From Vulcanisaeta moutnovskia 768-28 (lineage in GTDB: Archaea; Thermoproteota; Thermoprotei; Thermoproteales; Thermocladiaceae), in NCBI RefSeq assembly GCF_000190315.1, contig NC_015151.1, positions 806,001-870,000 on the forward strand: a stretch of 64,000 nt of DNA, in the 5' to 3' direction. The notes beneath the pieces are model-generated. The model worked only from the letters and a program-made list of their open reading frames with translations, had not been told where the DNA came from and did not search any database. The translations under genes were made by a program, and so were the position numbers. Positions 41,274-49,344 of this stretch are shown here, piece by piece; the first letter of the stretch is position 1; each line of letters begins with the position of its first letter.

Positions 41274-42104
41274 ATGAGTCAAAAACCTGAAGTATTGAAA
41301 AATTTAATTGAGGAAGTAACGAAATTGATAAAGGAGGGATATTCCCTAACGAATATTGTAAAGGAGGTTACTGATGCGATTAATAGGGATGTCGGCTTGA
41401 GCAAGGTAATATTTAATGAGATAAAGGAGTCCATGGTCAAGATAAGCCCAGGCAATGTACCGGTGGGTTTATTCACACAATGTGCCTTAATACCTAGTTA
41501 TTACTTAACGGGTAAGACACCAAGTATTGATTGGGGTGATGCAACTATGCACCTATTGGGTAAGATGATTCATAACCTGGCAATTGTCGAGATTAAGAAT
41601 AGGCTTGGTAATAGATGTATTGAGGGTGTTGAGGTTATGTATACGCATAACGCCTGGACAATGAGAGGTAAACCAGACCTCGATTGTGGTAATTATTACC
41701 TTGAGTTTAAGACTATAATGGGTAGGGTGACGAAGGCTAGGCTATTCCACGACCTAATCCAGGCAGGTTTTTACTCAGCAGCAGGTAATAAAAACACCTA
41801 CGTGCTCTATCTAGTGCTTAGTGATGGTGTATTACGTAACATAGTTCCTATTGAGGTAATACCCGAGGTTGGTTACCCAGTGATTTATGCCTTTAAGCTT
41901 TGGGTGAAGGCTGTGGAGGGTGGGGACATTGGGGCCTTAGTTGCCAAGACAACTTCGTGTAAGGTATGTAGGTTTAGGGATATTTGTATAATGAGGACAA
42001 AGAACCCACATGAAGTTTTGCTTCCAGGTAAGGAGTTGCTTGATAATTACCTTGATTACGTAAAGCATGAGGTTTCAAAGGCTGGAGTTAAGGTGGTTGG
42101 TTAA
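41274..42104 (+). CDS. Cas4-like PD-(D/E)XK nuclease with iron-sulfur cysteines
   Basis: 276 residues. The RecB/Cas4 core is complete: C70 in FTQCALIP, H100, D135 in GKPDLDCG, E144 and K146 in YYLEFKT, Q163 and Y167 in QAGFYSA, then C229, C232 and C238 in SCKVCRFRDIC. The four cysteines are placed as for the 4Fe-4S cluster of Cas4 and AddB-type nucleases. No cas genes or CRISPR repeats are nearby, so it belongs to the solo Cas4-like group and probably works in DNA repair or replication. A helical N-terminal region of about 60 residues precedes the core. The stop overlaps the next gene's ATG by one base (TAATG). Confidence 0.82.
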   Translation: MSQKPEVLKNLIEEVTKLIKEGYSLTNIVKEVTDAINRDVGLSKVIFNEIKESMVKISPGNVPVGLFTQCALIPSYYLTGKTPSIDWGDATMHLLGKMIHNLAIVEIKNRLGNRCIEGVEVMYTHNAWTMRGKPDLDCGNYYLEFKTIMGRVTKARLFHDLIQAGFYSAAGNKNTYVLYLVLSDGVLRNIVPIEVIPEVGYPVIYAFKLWVKAVEGGDIGALVAKTTSCKVCRFRDICIMRTKNPHEVLLPGKELLDNYLDYVKHEVSKAGVKVVG

Positions 42105-43036
42105 TGAGTCTCGATGAAATAATAGACCTGGCGAACTACTTGCTAAATAGGTTGCAGCTTAGGGATTCACATTTTATAACATCAATTGCAAAGTGCTCAT
42201 TATTATCTCTGAGAAGGGATGTTAGTATAATGGATGAAGCATATACTGAGTATTTGCCTAGGGTTTTGTCTGTTTGCGCTACGGAAAAGCACGTGGTTAG
42301 GCTTGAGGATATTGCGCTGGAACTGCCGAGGTTACTTAGGTGCGGTGACTCGTTAATACTGCCAAAGCTTATGTTGCTTAAGGACAATGCTAAGTCCCAC
42401 ATTGTCGAGGCATTACTAATCGCTGCATTATTAAACACTGATGTGCAGCTTCATTATCTATCTAAGAATATAAATGGTGATATTGAGGAGGGCCTATCAA
42501 TAACAATAAAGCCCGAGTGGGGTAAGGAACTACTTAACGTGGTCATTAAGTCATTAAAGAATAAGGAGGTTAGTGTTAAGACCATAAGTTGTAATGTTTG
42601 TCCGTTAAGGGATGTTTGTCCATTTAGTAGTTTAGGGGATAAGGTCGTACTGCCTGGTGAGGTGTTGAGGGTTATTGATGATATTTATAATAAATTGATC
42701 GTGGAATCCACAAGTAATCAGGAAGATCGTAATAAGGAAAAACTAGTACCACCAAGTACATTGGATAAGGAGAGCATTAGGAATTACTTGAGGAGAGTTG
42801 CTGATTGGGCACGTTCTCACGGAAGGACATGGGTTAGCGTTGCAGTTGGTAAGTGCCCAGTGTGCGGTAGGGAGGGTACATTAGTTATTAGGATTATTGG
42901 TAGTAGGGAGAGGGTTCTTTACAGACATAGTTCATCAACATGCACAATAGGTACAATAGACGAGTCCATAGATAAGATAAACATTGATAGGTTTATTGAG
43001 ATTGAACATGAAGAGGTAAGTACAGATACTAAGTAA
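42104..43036 (+). CDS. Inactivated Cas4-like paralogue with C-terminal zinc ribbon
   Basis: 310 residues, starting at the TAATG overlap with the Cas4-like gene. Its middle repeats the end of the upstream protein: ISCNVCPLRDVCPF (C163, C166, C172) against TSCKVCRFRDICIM, both followed by a VLPG segment, and C31 could be the fourth cluster ligand. The nuclease residues D, ExK and QxxxY are not found, so this looks like a catalytically dead copy keeping the cluster. Residues about 245-285 add a zinc ribbon (GKCPVCGREGTLVIRI, later RHSSSTCTIG). I infer a heteromeric complex with the upstream active nuclease, similar in idea to AddB or inactive subunits. Confidence 0.65.
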   Translation: MSLDEIIDLANYLLNRLQLRDSHFITSIAKCSLLSLRRDVSIMDEAYTEYLPRVLSVCATEKHVVRLEDIALELPRLLRCGDSLILPKLMLLKDNAKSHIVEALLIAALLNTDVQLHYLSKNINGDIEEGLSITIKPEWGKELLNVVIKSLKNKEVSVKTISCNVCPLRDVCPFSSLGDKVVLPGEVLRVIDDIYNKLIVESTSNQEDRNKEKLVPPSTLDKESIRNYLRRVADWARSHGRTWVSVAVGKCPVCGREGTLVIRIIGSRERVLYRHSSSTCTIGTIDESIDKINIDRFIEIEHEEVSTDTK

Positions 43037-43086
43037 ATTAACTTCATGCATAAATTGTTATAAGGTGGTTTTAGATACCAAGGTTA

Positions 43087-43548
43087 ATGACGTTGAGGGT
43101 AGGTATTGTGGATACGACATTCGCCAGGGTTGATATGGCTAAATACGCTATTGAGGAGCTTAGAAACAACGAGCCTTCTATAGTGATAGAAAGAATAACA
43201 GTGCCAGGCTTTAAGAATACTCCCTGGGCCGCCAAACAATTGATTAATAAGGGTATTGACGCAGTCATGGTATTTGGTTGGATTGGGCCGAGCTTAACGG
43301 ATAAGATTACCTACGCAGTGGCGTCCATGGGCCTCATAATGCTTCAGATCGAGTATGATAAACCAATAATTGACGTGACGGTGCATGAAGATGAAACAAG
43401 TAATGAAAGGGAATTATTAGATATAGCAATTGATAGGTCTAGGAAGCACGCGAGAGGTCTCATACTAATGCTTAGGGGTGAATTAACGAAGTGGGCGGGT
43501 ATGGGCCTTAGGCAGGGACGGTCAGACGTTGGGCCAATCACTAAGTAA
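43087..43548 (+). CDS. ribC: Riboflavin synthase, archaeal type
   Basis: 153 residues. Archaeal riboflavin synthase is a lumazine-synthase paralogue: VGIVDTTFARVDMAKYAI opens the fold, ITVPGFKNTPWAAKQLI is the signature segment, and VMVFGWIGPSLTDK and EYDKPIIDVTVHEDE (conserved His) follow. It joins two 6,7-dimethyl-8-ribityllumazine molecules to make riboflavin, independent of the bacterial RibE fold. The partner ribH is at 23899. The gene follows the Cas4-like pair after 50 bases with no evident functional link. Confidence 0.92.
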   Translation: MTLRVGIVDTTFARVDMAKYAIEELRNNEPSIVIERITVPGFKNTPWAAKQLINKGIDAVMVFGWIGPSLTDKITYAVASMGLIMLQIEYDKPIIDVTVHEDETSNERELLDIAIDRSRKHARGLILMLRGELTKWAGMGLRQGRSDVGPITK

Positions 43549-43581
43549 AAGCTTTATTAATACTGTGTGGGTGGCATCGTT

Positions 43582-44124
43582 GTGAGCGCATCGATTGAGT
43601 TAGTAAGGAAAGTGTTCAATGAATTAGTTACTAATAATGTGTTAATTAGTATTAAGGAGAGACAGAACCCGCTGGTTTCTGAGTACATTATTAATTATGG
43701 AGATAAATGCCCTAGTATTAATATTGATGAGGATATAAGTATGGATAGAGAGTCAAGTTGGTATCAAGTATTAACCATGGGTGTTGGTACGAAACTTAGT
43801 ATAAATAGGGTGGGTATAAGCCTAAGCTATAGCGATAATTTGGTAAGGATGGTTATGAGACTCATGAATGGTGATAGGGTGAAATCTTCTGAGGAATTTC
43901 TAATATCGTGTGGTGAGGCCAAGGGTTCAATTTACGGTAAGTCAATAATGGATTTATTCATAAACCTTGACTTAATATCGAGGTTCCTAAATACTGTGAA
44001 GGAGAGGAGGAAGTTAGGTAATGGTAACATTGACGATTTACTGAAATTCCTAAGCAATGCTAAGTCAAGGATTGAGCAGGATCTAAGGAGAATAGTTAGT
44101 ATGTATCAGTGGTTTGAGGAGTGA
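43582..44124 (+). CDS. Uncharacterized protein coupled to the GH57 gene
   Basis: 180 residues from GTG 43582, about 27 bases after TATA-like AGCTTTATTAATA; an in-frame GTG at 43567 is possible. The protein is soluble and highly charged, with a beta-rich first half (KERQNPLVSEYIINYGDKCP, KLSINRVGISLSYSDN) and a helical second half (ISRFLNTVKERRKL, LLKFLSNAKSRIEQDL). I recognise no family. Its TGA overlaps the ATG of the GH57 gene by one base, so the two are translationally coupled and probably act in the same polysaccharide process. Confidence 0.6.
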   Translation: MSASIELVRKVFNELVTNNVLISIKERQNPLVSEYIINYGDKCPSINIDEDISMDRESSWYQVLTMGVGTKLSINRVGISLSYSDNLVRMVMRLMNGDRVKSSEEFLISCGEAKGSIYGKSIMDLFINLDLISRFLNTVKERRKLGNGNIDDLLKFLSNAKSRIEQDLRRIVSMYQWFEE

Positions 44125-45350
44125 TGTCTATGGTTAAGAAATTAATTCTATTCCTGGAAATGCATCAGCCGAGGAGATTAAGGCATGGCGTACTTAATAA
44201 ACTATGTGATTTGAGACATTATGAGGTTAATGAGTCAATCATAAATTCGCTGATATTCAATGACGAGGTAAATAGGGAAATATTGAATAGGGTTGCTGAT
44301 AAGTCCTATGTACCAACCCTGGAATTAATTAGGGATTTGAGTAATGAAGGATTTAAGGCAGCCATATCGATATCCGGTGCATTAATTGATCAATTGCTCA
44401 TGTGGAGACCCGATATTATTGACCTGCTGAGGGAATTGGTGAAGAAGGGTACCATTGAATTGGTTGCTGAGCCTTATCATCATTCATTAGCATCATTTAT
44501 TAGTGGGGATTTGTTCCTTGAGGAGTTGAGGGATCACGTGGAAATAACCAGGTCATTATTCGGTCAAGTGCCAATTACCTTTGAGAATACGGAATTCCTT
44601 TATAGGAATGATTGGGGTGCATTAATGGAAAGGGCTGGTGCAGCGGTAGTGCTTACTGAGGGTGTTGATTGGGTACTTGGTTGGAGAAGTCCAACGTATG
44701 TCTATGGCGCACCTAACCTGAAAATAAGACTATTATTACGGCATTATAGGTTATCCGATGATATTGGCTTTAGGTTCAGTAATAGGTCTTGGGATCAATG
44801 GCCATTAACCGCTGATAAATACATGGCATGGATTAGGGCTACTCCAGGGGATTTTGTCCTGGTTGGCTTGGATTTTGAAACGTTCGGTGAGCATCATTGG
44901 CGTGAAAGCGGTATCTTTGATTTTCTCACATGGCTTCCTAAGGAGGCACACAGGGCTGATGTGGATTTTGCACATCCATCATCATTGGTTAATGAGGAAC
45001 CTGTTGATTTCCTGGATATTCCATCAGCCATATCATGGGCTGATGTTGAGAAGGACGACAGCGCATGGCAGGGAAATGAACTTCAAAGAATTGCGCTTAA
45101 CCATGTTGCTTCCATAGGCAATTTAATGAAGGTTCATGGGCTTGAAAAGACCTGGAAATACCTGTTAATTAGTGATCATTATTATTACATATCCATGAAG
45201 CATGGGCCTAGTGGTGAGGTTCATAGTTATTTCAACCCGTATAATTCAGCATTCACAGCCTTTAAGACTATTGAGGATGTGGTTGTGGGTATTACATGCG
45301 CATTAGTTAATGCTGGGAGGAATAGGGGTAGGTATCATGAGATTAAGTAA
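44124..45350 (+). CDS. Glycoside hydrolase family 57 (alpha-amylase-like)
   Basis: 408 residues. GH57 motifs are recognisable in order: LFLEMHQPRRLRHG (motif 1, HQP), ELVAEPYHHSLA (motif 2), FENTEFLYRND (motif 3, with the nucleophile Glu), and GLDFETFGEHHW (motif 4, with the acid-base Asp), then a helical tail with DHYYYISMKHG. The length is near that of the shorter GH57 amylases and 4-alpha-glucanotransferase-like enzymes that lack extra C-terminal domains. No signal peptide, so it acts in the cytoplasm, likely on glycogen or maltodextrin. Start ATG 44124 overlaps the previous stop. Confidence 0.88.
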   Translation: MSMVKKLILFLEMHQPRRLRHGVLNKLCDLRHYEVNESIINSLIFNDEVNREILNRVADKSYVPTLELIRDLSNEGFKAAISISGALIDQLLMWRPDIIDLLRELVKKGTIELVAEPYHHSLASFISGDLFLEELRDHVEITRSLFGQVPITFENTEFLYRNDWGALMERAGAAVVLTEGVDWVLGWRSPTYVYGAPNLKIRLLLRHYRLSDDIGFRFSNRSWDQWPLTADKYMAWIRATPGDFVLVGLDFETFGEHHWRESGIFDFLTWLPKEAHRADVDFAHPSSLVNEEPVDFLDIPSAISWADVEKDDSAWQGNELQRIALNHVASIGNLMKVHGLEKTWKYLLISDHYYYISMKHGPSGEVHSYFNPYNSAFTAFKTIEDVVVGITCALVNAGRNRGRYHEIK

Positions 45351-45366
45351 TTAGTGCGCCGGTAAT

Positions 45367-45855
45367 ATGAATAAGGTAGTAATTACCGTTAAGTCATCAT
45401 TTGAATATCATGTTAAGCATGACATTAGGGATTACTTATTTTTCTTTGATCGAAACGTGAATGTTAGGGCTACGGAATTCAGAGGTGTTTTAATAATAGA
45501 GACAACAAGGGATCCTAAGTACATAGCTAGTCTTCTAATTAATGCACCAATACCTGAGAATATATTAACCTCCATAGTCCCAATAATTACTGATGGGAGT
45601 TATAGCACGATTACTGAAGTAACGGATGAAGTTCGTAAATACATAAGCAGTGATTGTGAGGGATATACTGTGAGGTGTAGATTACGTGGTTCACCTATTA
45701 GTAATAATGATTGTGAGAATGCAATAATTAATTTATTGCGAAGCCTAGGATTTCGCGCAATGTATAGGGGTAATACTGACTGTGCAGTTATTGTCGAGGG
45801 CTTGGGCAATTGGTTTGGTGTTTATGCTGGACCTAGGTCCTTTGTGAGAGTTTAA
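45367..45855 (+). CDS. THUMP-like domain protein
   Basis: 162 residues. The N-terminal part (VVITVKSSFEYHVKHDIRDY, GVLIIETTRDPKYIASLL) looks like the NFLD subdomain and the C-terminal part (GYTVRCRLRGSPISNN, then ALRSLGF-like helix and AVIVEGLGNWFGVYAG) like a THUMP core with its closing strand. THUMP proteins bind the acceptor stem of tRNA. There is no methyltransferase or other catalytic domain in this chain. It is close to another lone THUMP protein at 36714 and a THUMP-methyltransferase at 50456. It could also be a Tan1-like or unknown RNA-binding subunit. Confidence 0.6.
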   Translation: MNKVVITVKSSFEYHVKHDIRDYLFFFDRNVNVRATEFRGVLIIETTRDPKYIASLLINAPIPENILTSIVPIITDGSYSTITEVTDEVRKYISSDCEGYTVRCRLRGSPISNNDCENAIINLLRSLGFRAMYRGNTDCAVIVEGLGNWFGVYAGPRSFVRV

Positions 45856-45936
45856 CGAAAGTTTTAGTGAACCCTAGGTCAAGACTTATATAGTAACCAA
45901 AAACTATTTTTTACCTCTCTACTAAAGAAATAGTAA

Positions 45937-47130
45937 ATGCCAAGGATTTTTAGGAACGAAGCAGCATTAACACCGGAGTATATACCAGGTAAACTGCCTC
46001 ATAGAGAAGAGCAGCTAAAGCAGCTTGAGACGTACTTCAGCGGTTTTCTTGAGGAGCCAGGATCTATGTACCCTAAGGTAGTGCTGATTGGTAGACCCGG
46101 TAGTGGTAAGACAGTGACAAGTAGGAAGTTTGGGAATTACGTAATAAAGTCAAGCAATAGGGTTAGGTATGTTCATGTGTCCTGCTTCCTCAATAGAACA
46201 CTAAGTTCGGTGCTAAAGGATGTTGGTGTTCAATTAAACATTGCAATACCAAAGAGGGGATTCTCAACCGAGGAATTGCTTAAGATGCTCCTGGACATGA
46301 TTAAGGAAAAGGACGCCTACGCCATTGTTGCACTTGATGATGTGTTTCACCTAGTTAATAATAGTGGTCCTCATGCCCTAGGTACGTTAATAAGGCTTGG
46401 TGAGGAATACGTAAGTAGAGGTGATAGGTATAGATTTGGCTTGATCCTCATAAGTCAGGACTTAACTTTTAGAGATCAACTCGATAGAAGCTCACAGAGT
46501 GCGCTTGGTAATGCGGTCATTAAGTTCGAACCATATACCAAGGACCAGATATTTGAGATACTCCTAACAAGGGCTCAGGAGGCTTTGTTAGATGGTGCAT
46601 ATGACGAGGAAATACTTGAGATGATAGCAGATGTGGCGGGCATTGATGAGAACTCTATGGATGATCATAGGGGTGATGCTAGATACGCCATTGATATACT
46701 ATGGAGGGCATCCAAGCTTGCTGAAATGAAAGGATCAGAGAGAATTTTACCTGAACATGTCAGGGAGGCGATAAAGAATACTCTCAGGGGCATTAGGAGT
46801 GATGAATTGAGGATGCTACCACTTCATGAGAAAATATTCCTACTAGCCATTGTTAAGAGCTTAACGAAAAACCCGAATTCTCCATACATACCCTTTGGAT
46901 TGGCTGAGGATGAGTACCAAGTACTTTGTGAACAGTATGGTGAAGAACCGAGAAAGCACACACAATTATGGGAGTACTTAAAGGACTTAAACACGAAGGG
47001 TTTCGTTGAGACTAGGACGTCTAGTAAGGGTATGAGGGGTAGGACAACATTAATATCAATACCATCGGAGCCCTTGGTCACGCTAGAGGAGGAATTAAGA
47101 AAAATAATAGAGGGTGAGTTGGGTACGTGA
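45937..47130 (+). CDS. cdc6: Orc1/Cdc6 replication initiator
   Basis: 397 residues. AAA+ motifs: Walker A VLIGRPGSGKTVTSRKF (about 50-66), Walker B IVALDDVFHL, sensor 1 LILISQDLTF and sensor 2 GDARYAIDILWRA. The C-terminal winged-helix domain includes LPLHEKIFLLAIVKSL and VETRTSSKGMRGRTTLI. It marks replication origins and loads MCM. Archaeal origins usually lie next to this gene; the 80 A/T-rich bases upstream hold no origin-recognition box that I recognise. A winged-helix gene overlaps its end by four bases. Confidence 0.93.
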   Translation: MPRIFRNEAALTPEYIPGKLPHREEQLKQLETYFSGFLEEPGSMYPKVVLIGRPGSGKTVTSRKFGNYVIKSSNRVRYVHVSCFLNRTLSSVLKDVGVQLNIAIPKRGFSTEELLKMLLDMIKEKDAYAIVALDDVFHLVNNSGPHALGTLIRLGEEYVSRGDRYRFGLILISQDLTFRDQLDRSSQSALGNAVIKFEPYTKDQIFEILLTRAQEALLDGAYDEEILEMIADVAGIDENSMDDHRGDARYAIDILWRASKLAEMKGSERILPEHVREAIKNTLRGIRSDELRMLPLHEKIFLLAIVKSLTKNPNSPYIPFGLAEDEYQVLCEQYGEEPRKHTQLWEYLKDLNTKGFVETRTSSKGMRGRTTLISIPSEPLVTLEEELRKIIEGELGT

Positions 47131-47438
47131 GTGACGATTTTATAGAAAGCGTCTTCTCCTCAAGGGTTAGGATAAGGATCCTTAAGACTCTAATTAAATA
47201 TAAGGAAATAAATATTACGAAGCTATCAAGAGAATTAGGCGTTAATTATAAAGTGATTGAGTATCATATAGAGGCGCTTAAGAGGCTTGGCATTGCCGAG
47301 GAGAAGAGATTTGGTAGAATAAGGATAATAAGGCTCAGCGAGAGTGATCCCCGTATCATAGTAATCGAGCGATTCTTCACAGAGCTTGAGCAGGCAATTG
47401 CTAACCGGTCTGATTCACAAAGTCAAGGATCCTCTTAG
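47127..47438 (+). CDS. Winged-helix transcription regulator (ArsR-like)
   Basis: 103 residues starting with GTG 47127 inside a GTGA overlap with the stop of cdc6, so co-translated. SRVRIRILKTLIKYKEINIT, then LSRELGVNYKVIEYHIEALKRLGI is an ArsR/winged-helix recognition unit, followed by a wing (EKRFGRIRIIRLS) and a helical tail for dimerisation. The fixed pairing of a small wHTH protein with Orc1/Cdc6 is known from other crenarchaeal genomes and points to a role at the origin. Its end overlaps 38 bases with the convergent gene. Confidence 0.8.
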   Translation: MSDDFIESVFSSRVRIRILKTLIKYKEINITKLSRELGVNYKVIEYHIEALKRLGIAEEKRFGRIRIIRLSESDPRIIVIERFFTELEQAIANRSDSQSQGSS

Positions 47439-48225
47439 CCAATTTATAATGTACATAATCAACTAATTGGCCCTCAAGGCTTATGGCTCCGCGACCCTCC
47501 TTAGCAGCCCTCTCATAGACCTCAACAACCCTCCTAGCCCAATTAATCTCCTCCTCACTTGGTGAGAAGACCTCGTTAGCCACGGGTATCTGGCTTGGAT
47601 GAATGACTTGCTTGCCAATGAATCCCATGGACTTAGCCTCAATGCTCTCTCTCCTAAAGCCCTCAATATCCTTAATATCAAAGAACACCTTATCAATTGG
47701 ATCGACGCCATAAGCCCTCGCCGCTGAAACAATGATTGTCTTAAGGACCTGGTTTTGTTCATAGGCCTTCAATACACCACCAACCGAGAGCGCGAAGTCA
47801 GCTGCCCCATAGGACACCGCGGTAATGCCCTCACTCCTAACAATATCCTCAACCCTAAGCAATCCCCTAGCAGTCTCTATGAGCGGCTCTATTTCCCTAC
47901 CCGTGGCCTTATAAACAAAGCCCAGGTCAAACTCAGCCTTTGGAATCACAATGCACTTAATAACGTCGATCTTATACACAGTATCTATGTCCGCATAGAA
48001 GAAGGGTGTCTTTGGGTCATTGACCCTGACGCAGACCTCCTTACCATCCCAATCAAGTTGCGGAAGTAATTCCCTTATTAGCTTACGTGCTGCTTCCTTA
48101 CCATCAATTGGCACCGCATCCTCAAGGTCAATAATCACAGAATCAGGCTTCAACTCAAGGGCTGCCTTCCTAATCATGTGCTCATTATTACCAGGAACAA
48201 ATAATTGGGACCTCCTCAAAACCAC
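47401..48225 (-). CDS. CitE-like (HpcH/HpaI family) lyase
   Basis: 274 residues from GTG 48225. Opening RRSQLFVPGNNEHMIRKA, IDLEDAVPIDGKEAAR (metal-binding Asp/Glu), VCVRVNDPKTPFF, IETARGLLRVEDI (Glu ligand), ISYGAADFALSVGG-like segment and IGKQVIHPSQI are the sequence of citrate-lyase beta subunit/malyl-CoA lyase proteins. No citrate lyase alpha or gamma genes are present, so a CoA-ester lyase (malyl, citramalyl or methylmalyl-CoA) is the better guess. Next to a dehydrogenase on the same strand, 40 bases away. Confidence 0.85.
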   Translation of the reverse strand: MVLRRSQLFVPGNNEHMIRKAALELKPDSVIIDLEDAVPIDGKEAARKLIRELLPQLDWDGKEVCVRVNDPKTPFFYADIDTVYKIDVIKCIVIPKAEFDLGFVYKATGREIEPLIETARGLLRVEDIVRSEGITAVSYGAADFALSVGGVLKAYEQNQVLKTIIVSAARAYGVDPIDKVFFDIKDIEGFRRESIEAKSMGFIGKQVIHPSQIPVANEVFSPSEEEINWARRVVEVYERAAKEGRGAISLEGQLVDYVHYKLAKRILDFVNQTG

Positions 48226-48264
48226 GGGAAGTGCTAGAATTAATCATTAATTAATTTTTACCCA

Positions 48265-49221
48265 TTAAAACACCAAGACAGCCCTACCCAAAATCCTCTG
48301 ATTCACCAAATCATTATACGCCTGATTAACATCTCTAAATCTATAAACCTTATAAACGGGCTTAACTGCATCTCTATGAAGAAGATCAACGGCCTCAAGA
48401 ACCTCCCTCCTCGTATACGCAGCCGAGCCAATTATTCTGTGCTCTCTCATTACCGTAAGCGCAGGCCTCATTAACCTAATCTCCTCACCCTCAGTATTAC
48501 CTATCAGCACCAACGTACCTTCACGTCTTAGTGCCCTGAGGCTCTCGTTTATGGTAGCTGCACCCACAATCTCCAAAACAGCATCAACATCCCTAACTTT
48601 CCTTGAAAATTCCCTATCAGTGATAACTTCGTCTGAGTACTTAGCCACAAAATCCGCCTTACTTGGTGACGTTATCGAAATCACATACGCACCAAGATAC
48701 TTAAGATATTGAATAGCGTGTATGCCGACGCCACCTCCAGCTCCTGTGACGAGAACCCTAGTGCCTGGGCCGGCATTACCCAGCTTACTTGCGTGAATTG
48801 CTGTCGCCAATGGACATACTGCTGCGGCGTACTTAACGTAGTCGCTATCCGGTAACTCAAATACATTGTTTTTTGGCGCTATTACAGCCTCTGCATAACC
48901 ACCCGGCCTACCTTCACCGAAGAATTGAAGGTTTACGCATAAATTCTCCTTACCAGCCCTGCAGTATGAACATGTACCGTCGGTAATGGCTCCAAATATG
49001 CCGACGGCCTTTCCATTAAGCTCGCCAAATATTTCATGCCCAAGGATTAATGGAGGCTTCAAATTCCTGAAACCACCTCTCCAAATAACTAAGTCACGGC
49101 CACAGATACCCTCAGCTCTTACCCTTACCACGGCATCATTGGGTCCAGGTTCACCAATATCGTACTCCTCAATGCTGAAGGGCTTATTGAATTCCCTTAA
49201 CACGGCCGCCAATACCCGCAT
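48265..49221 (-). CDS. Zinc-dependent alcohol dehydrogenase (MDR)
   Basis: 318 residues. Catalytic zinc residues are GICGRD (Cys at about 39) and LGHEIFGE (His-Glu at about 61). The structural-zinc lobe DGTCSYCRAGKENLC has three of the four usual cysteines, with Asp in the first position. NAD(P) site VTGAGGGVGIHAIQYL (about 153-168). Unlike the MDR protein at 3690, the catalytic ligands are kept, so it is a true zinc alcohol dehydrogenase with unknown substrate. Slightly shorter than the 340-350 residues usual. Lies after (upstream of) the CitE-like gene on the same strand. Confidence 0.87.
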   Translation of the reverse strand: MRVLAAVLREFNKPFSIEEYDIGEPGPNDAVVRVRAEGICGRDLVIWRGGFRNLKPPLILGHEIFGELNGKAVGIFGAITDGTCSYCRAGKENLCVNLQFFGEGRPGGYAEAVIAPKNNVFELPDSDYVKYAAAVCPLATAIHASKLGNAGPGTRVLVTGAGGGVGIHAIQYLKYLGAYVISITSPSKADFVAKYSDEVITDREFSRKVRDVDAVLEIVGAATINESLRALRREGTLVLIGNTEGEEIRLMRPALTVMREHRIIGSAAYTRREVLEAVDLLHRDAVKPVYKVYRFRDVNQAYNDLVNQRILGRAVLVF

Positions 49222-49344
49222 TATTATTGTGTTGGAATGAATCGATTATTAAACTAACTAATAAATATTTTATTTAGGCCTAACGTTAATTCCTCTCAGT
49301 CAGTCCTTCTCTGTTAAAGTAATACTTATTTCCTTAGCCTTATC

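Noticed and set aside
41274-42104. Calling the nuclease gene cas4
   Set aside because: Motifs fit the Cas4-like family, but genome context lacks adaptation genes, so a CRISPR role is not supported.
45856-45936. Replication origin next to cdc6
   Set aside because: The gap is only 80 bases and no origin-recognition box repeats or clear unwinding element could be read; the location is reasonable but nothing in sequence supports it.
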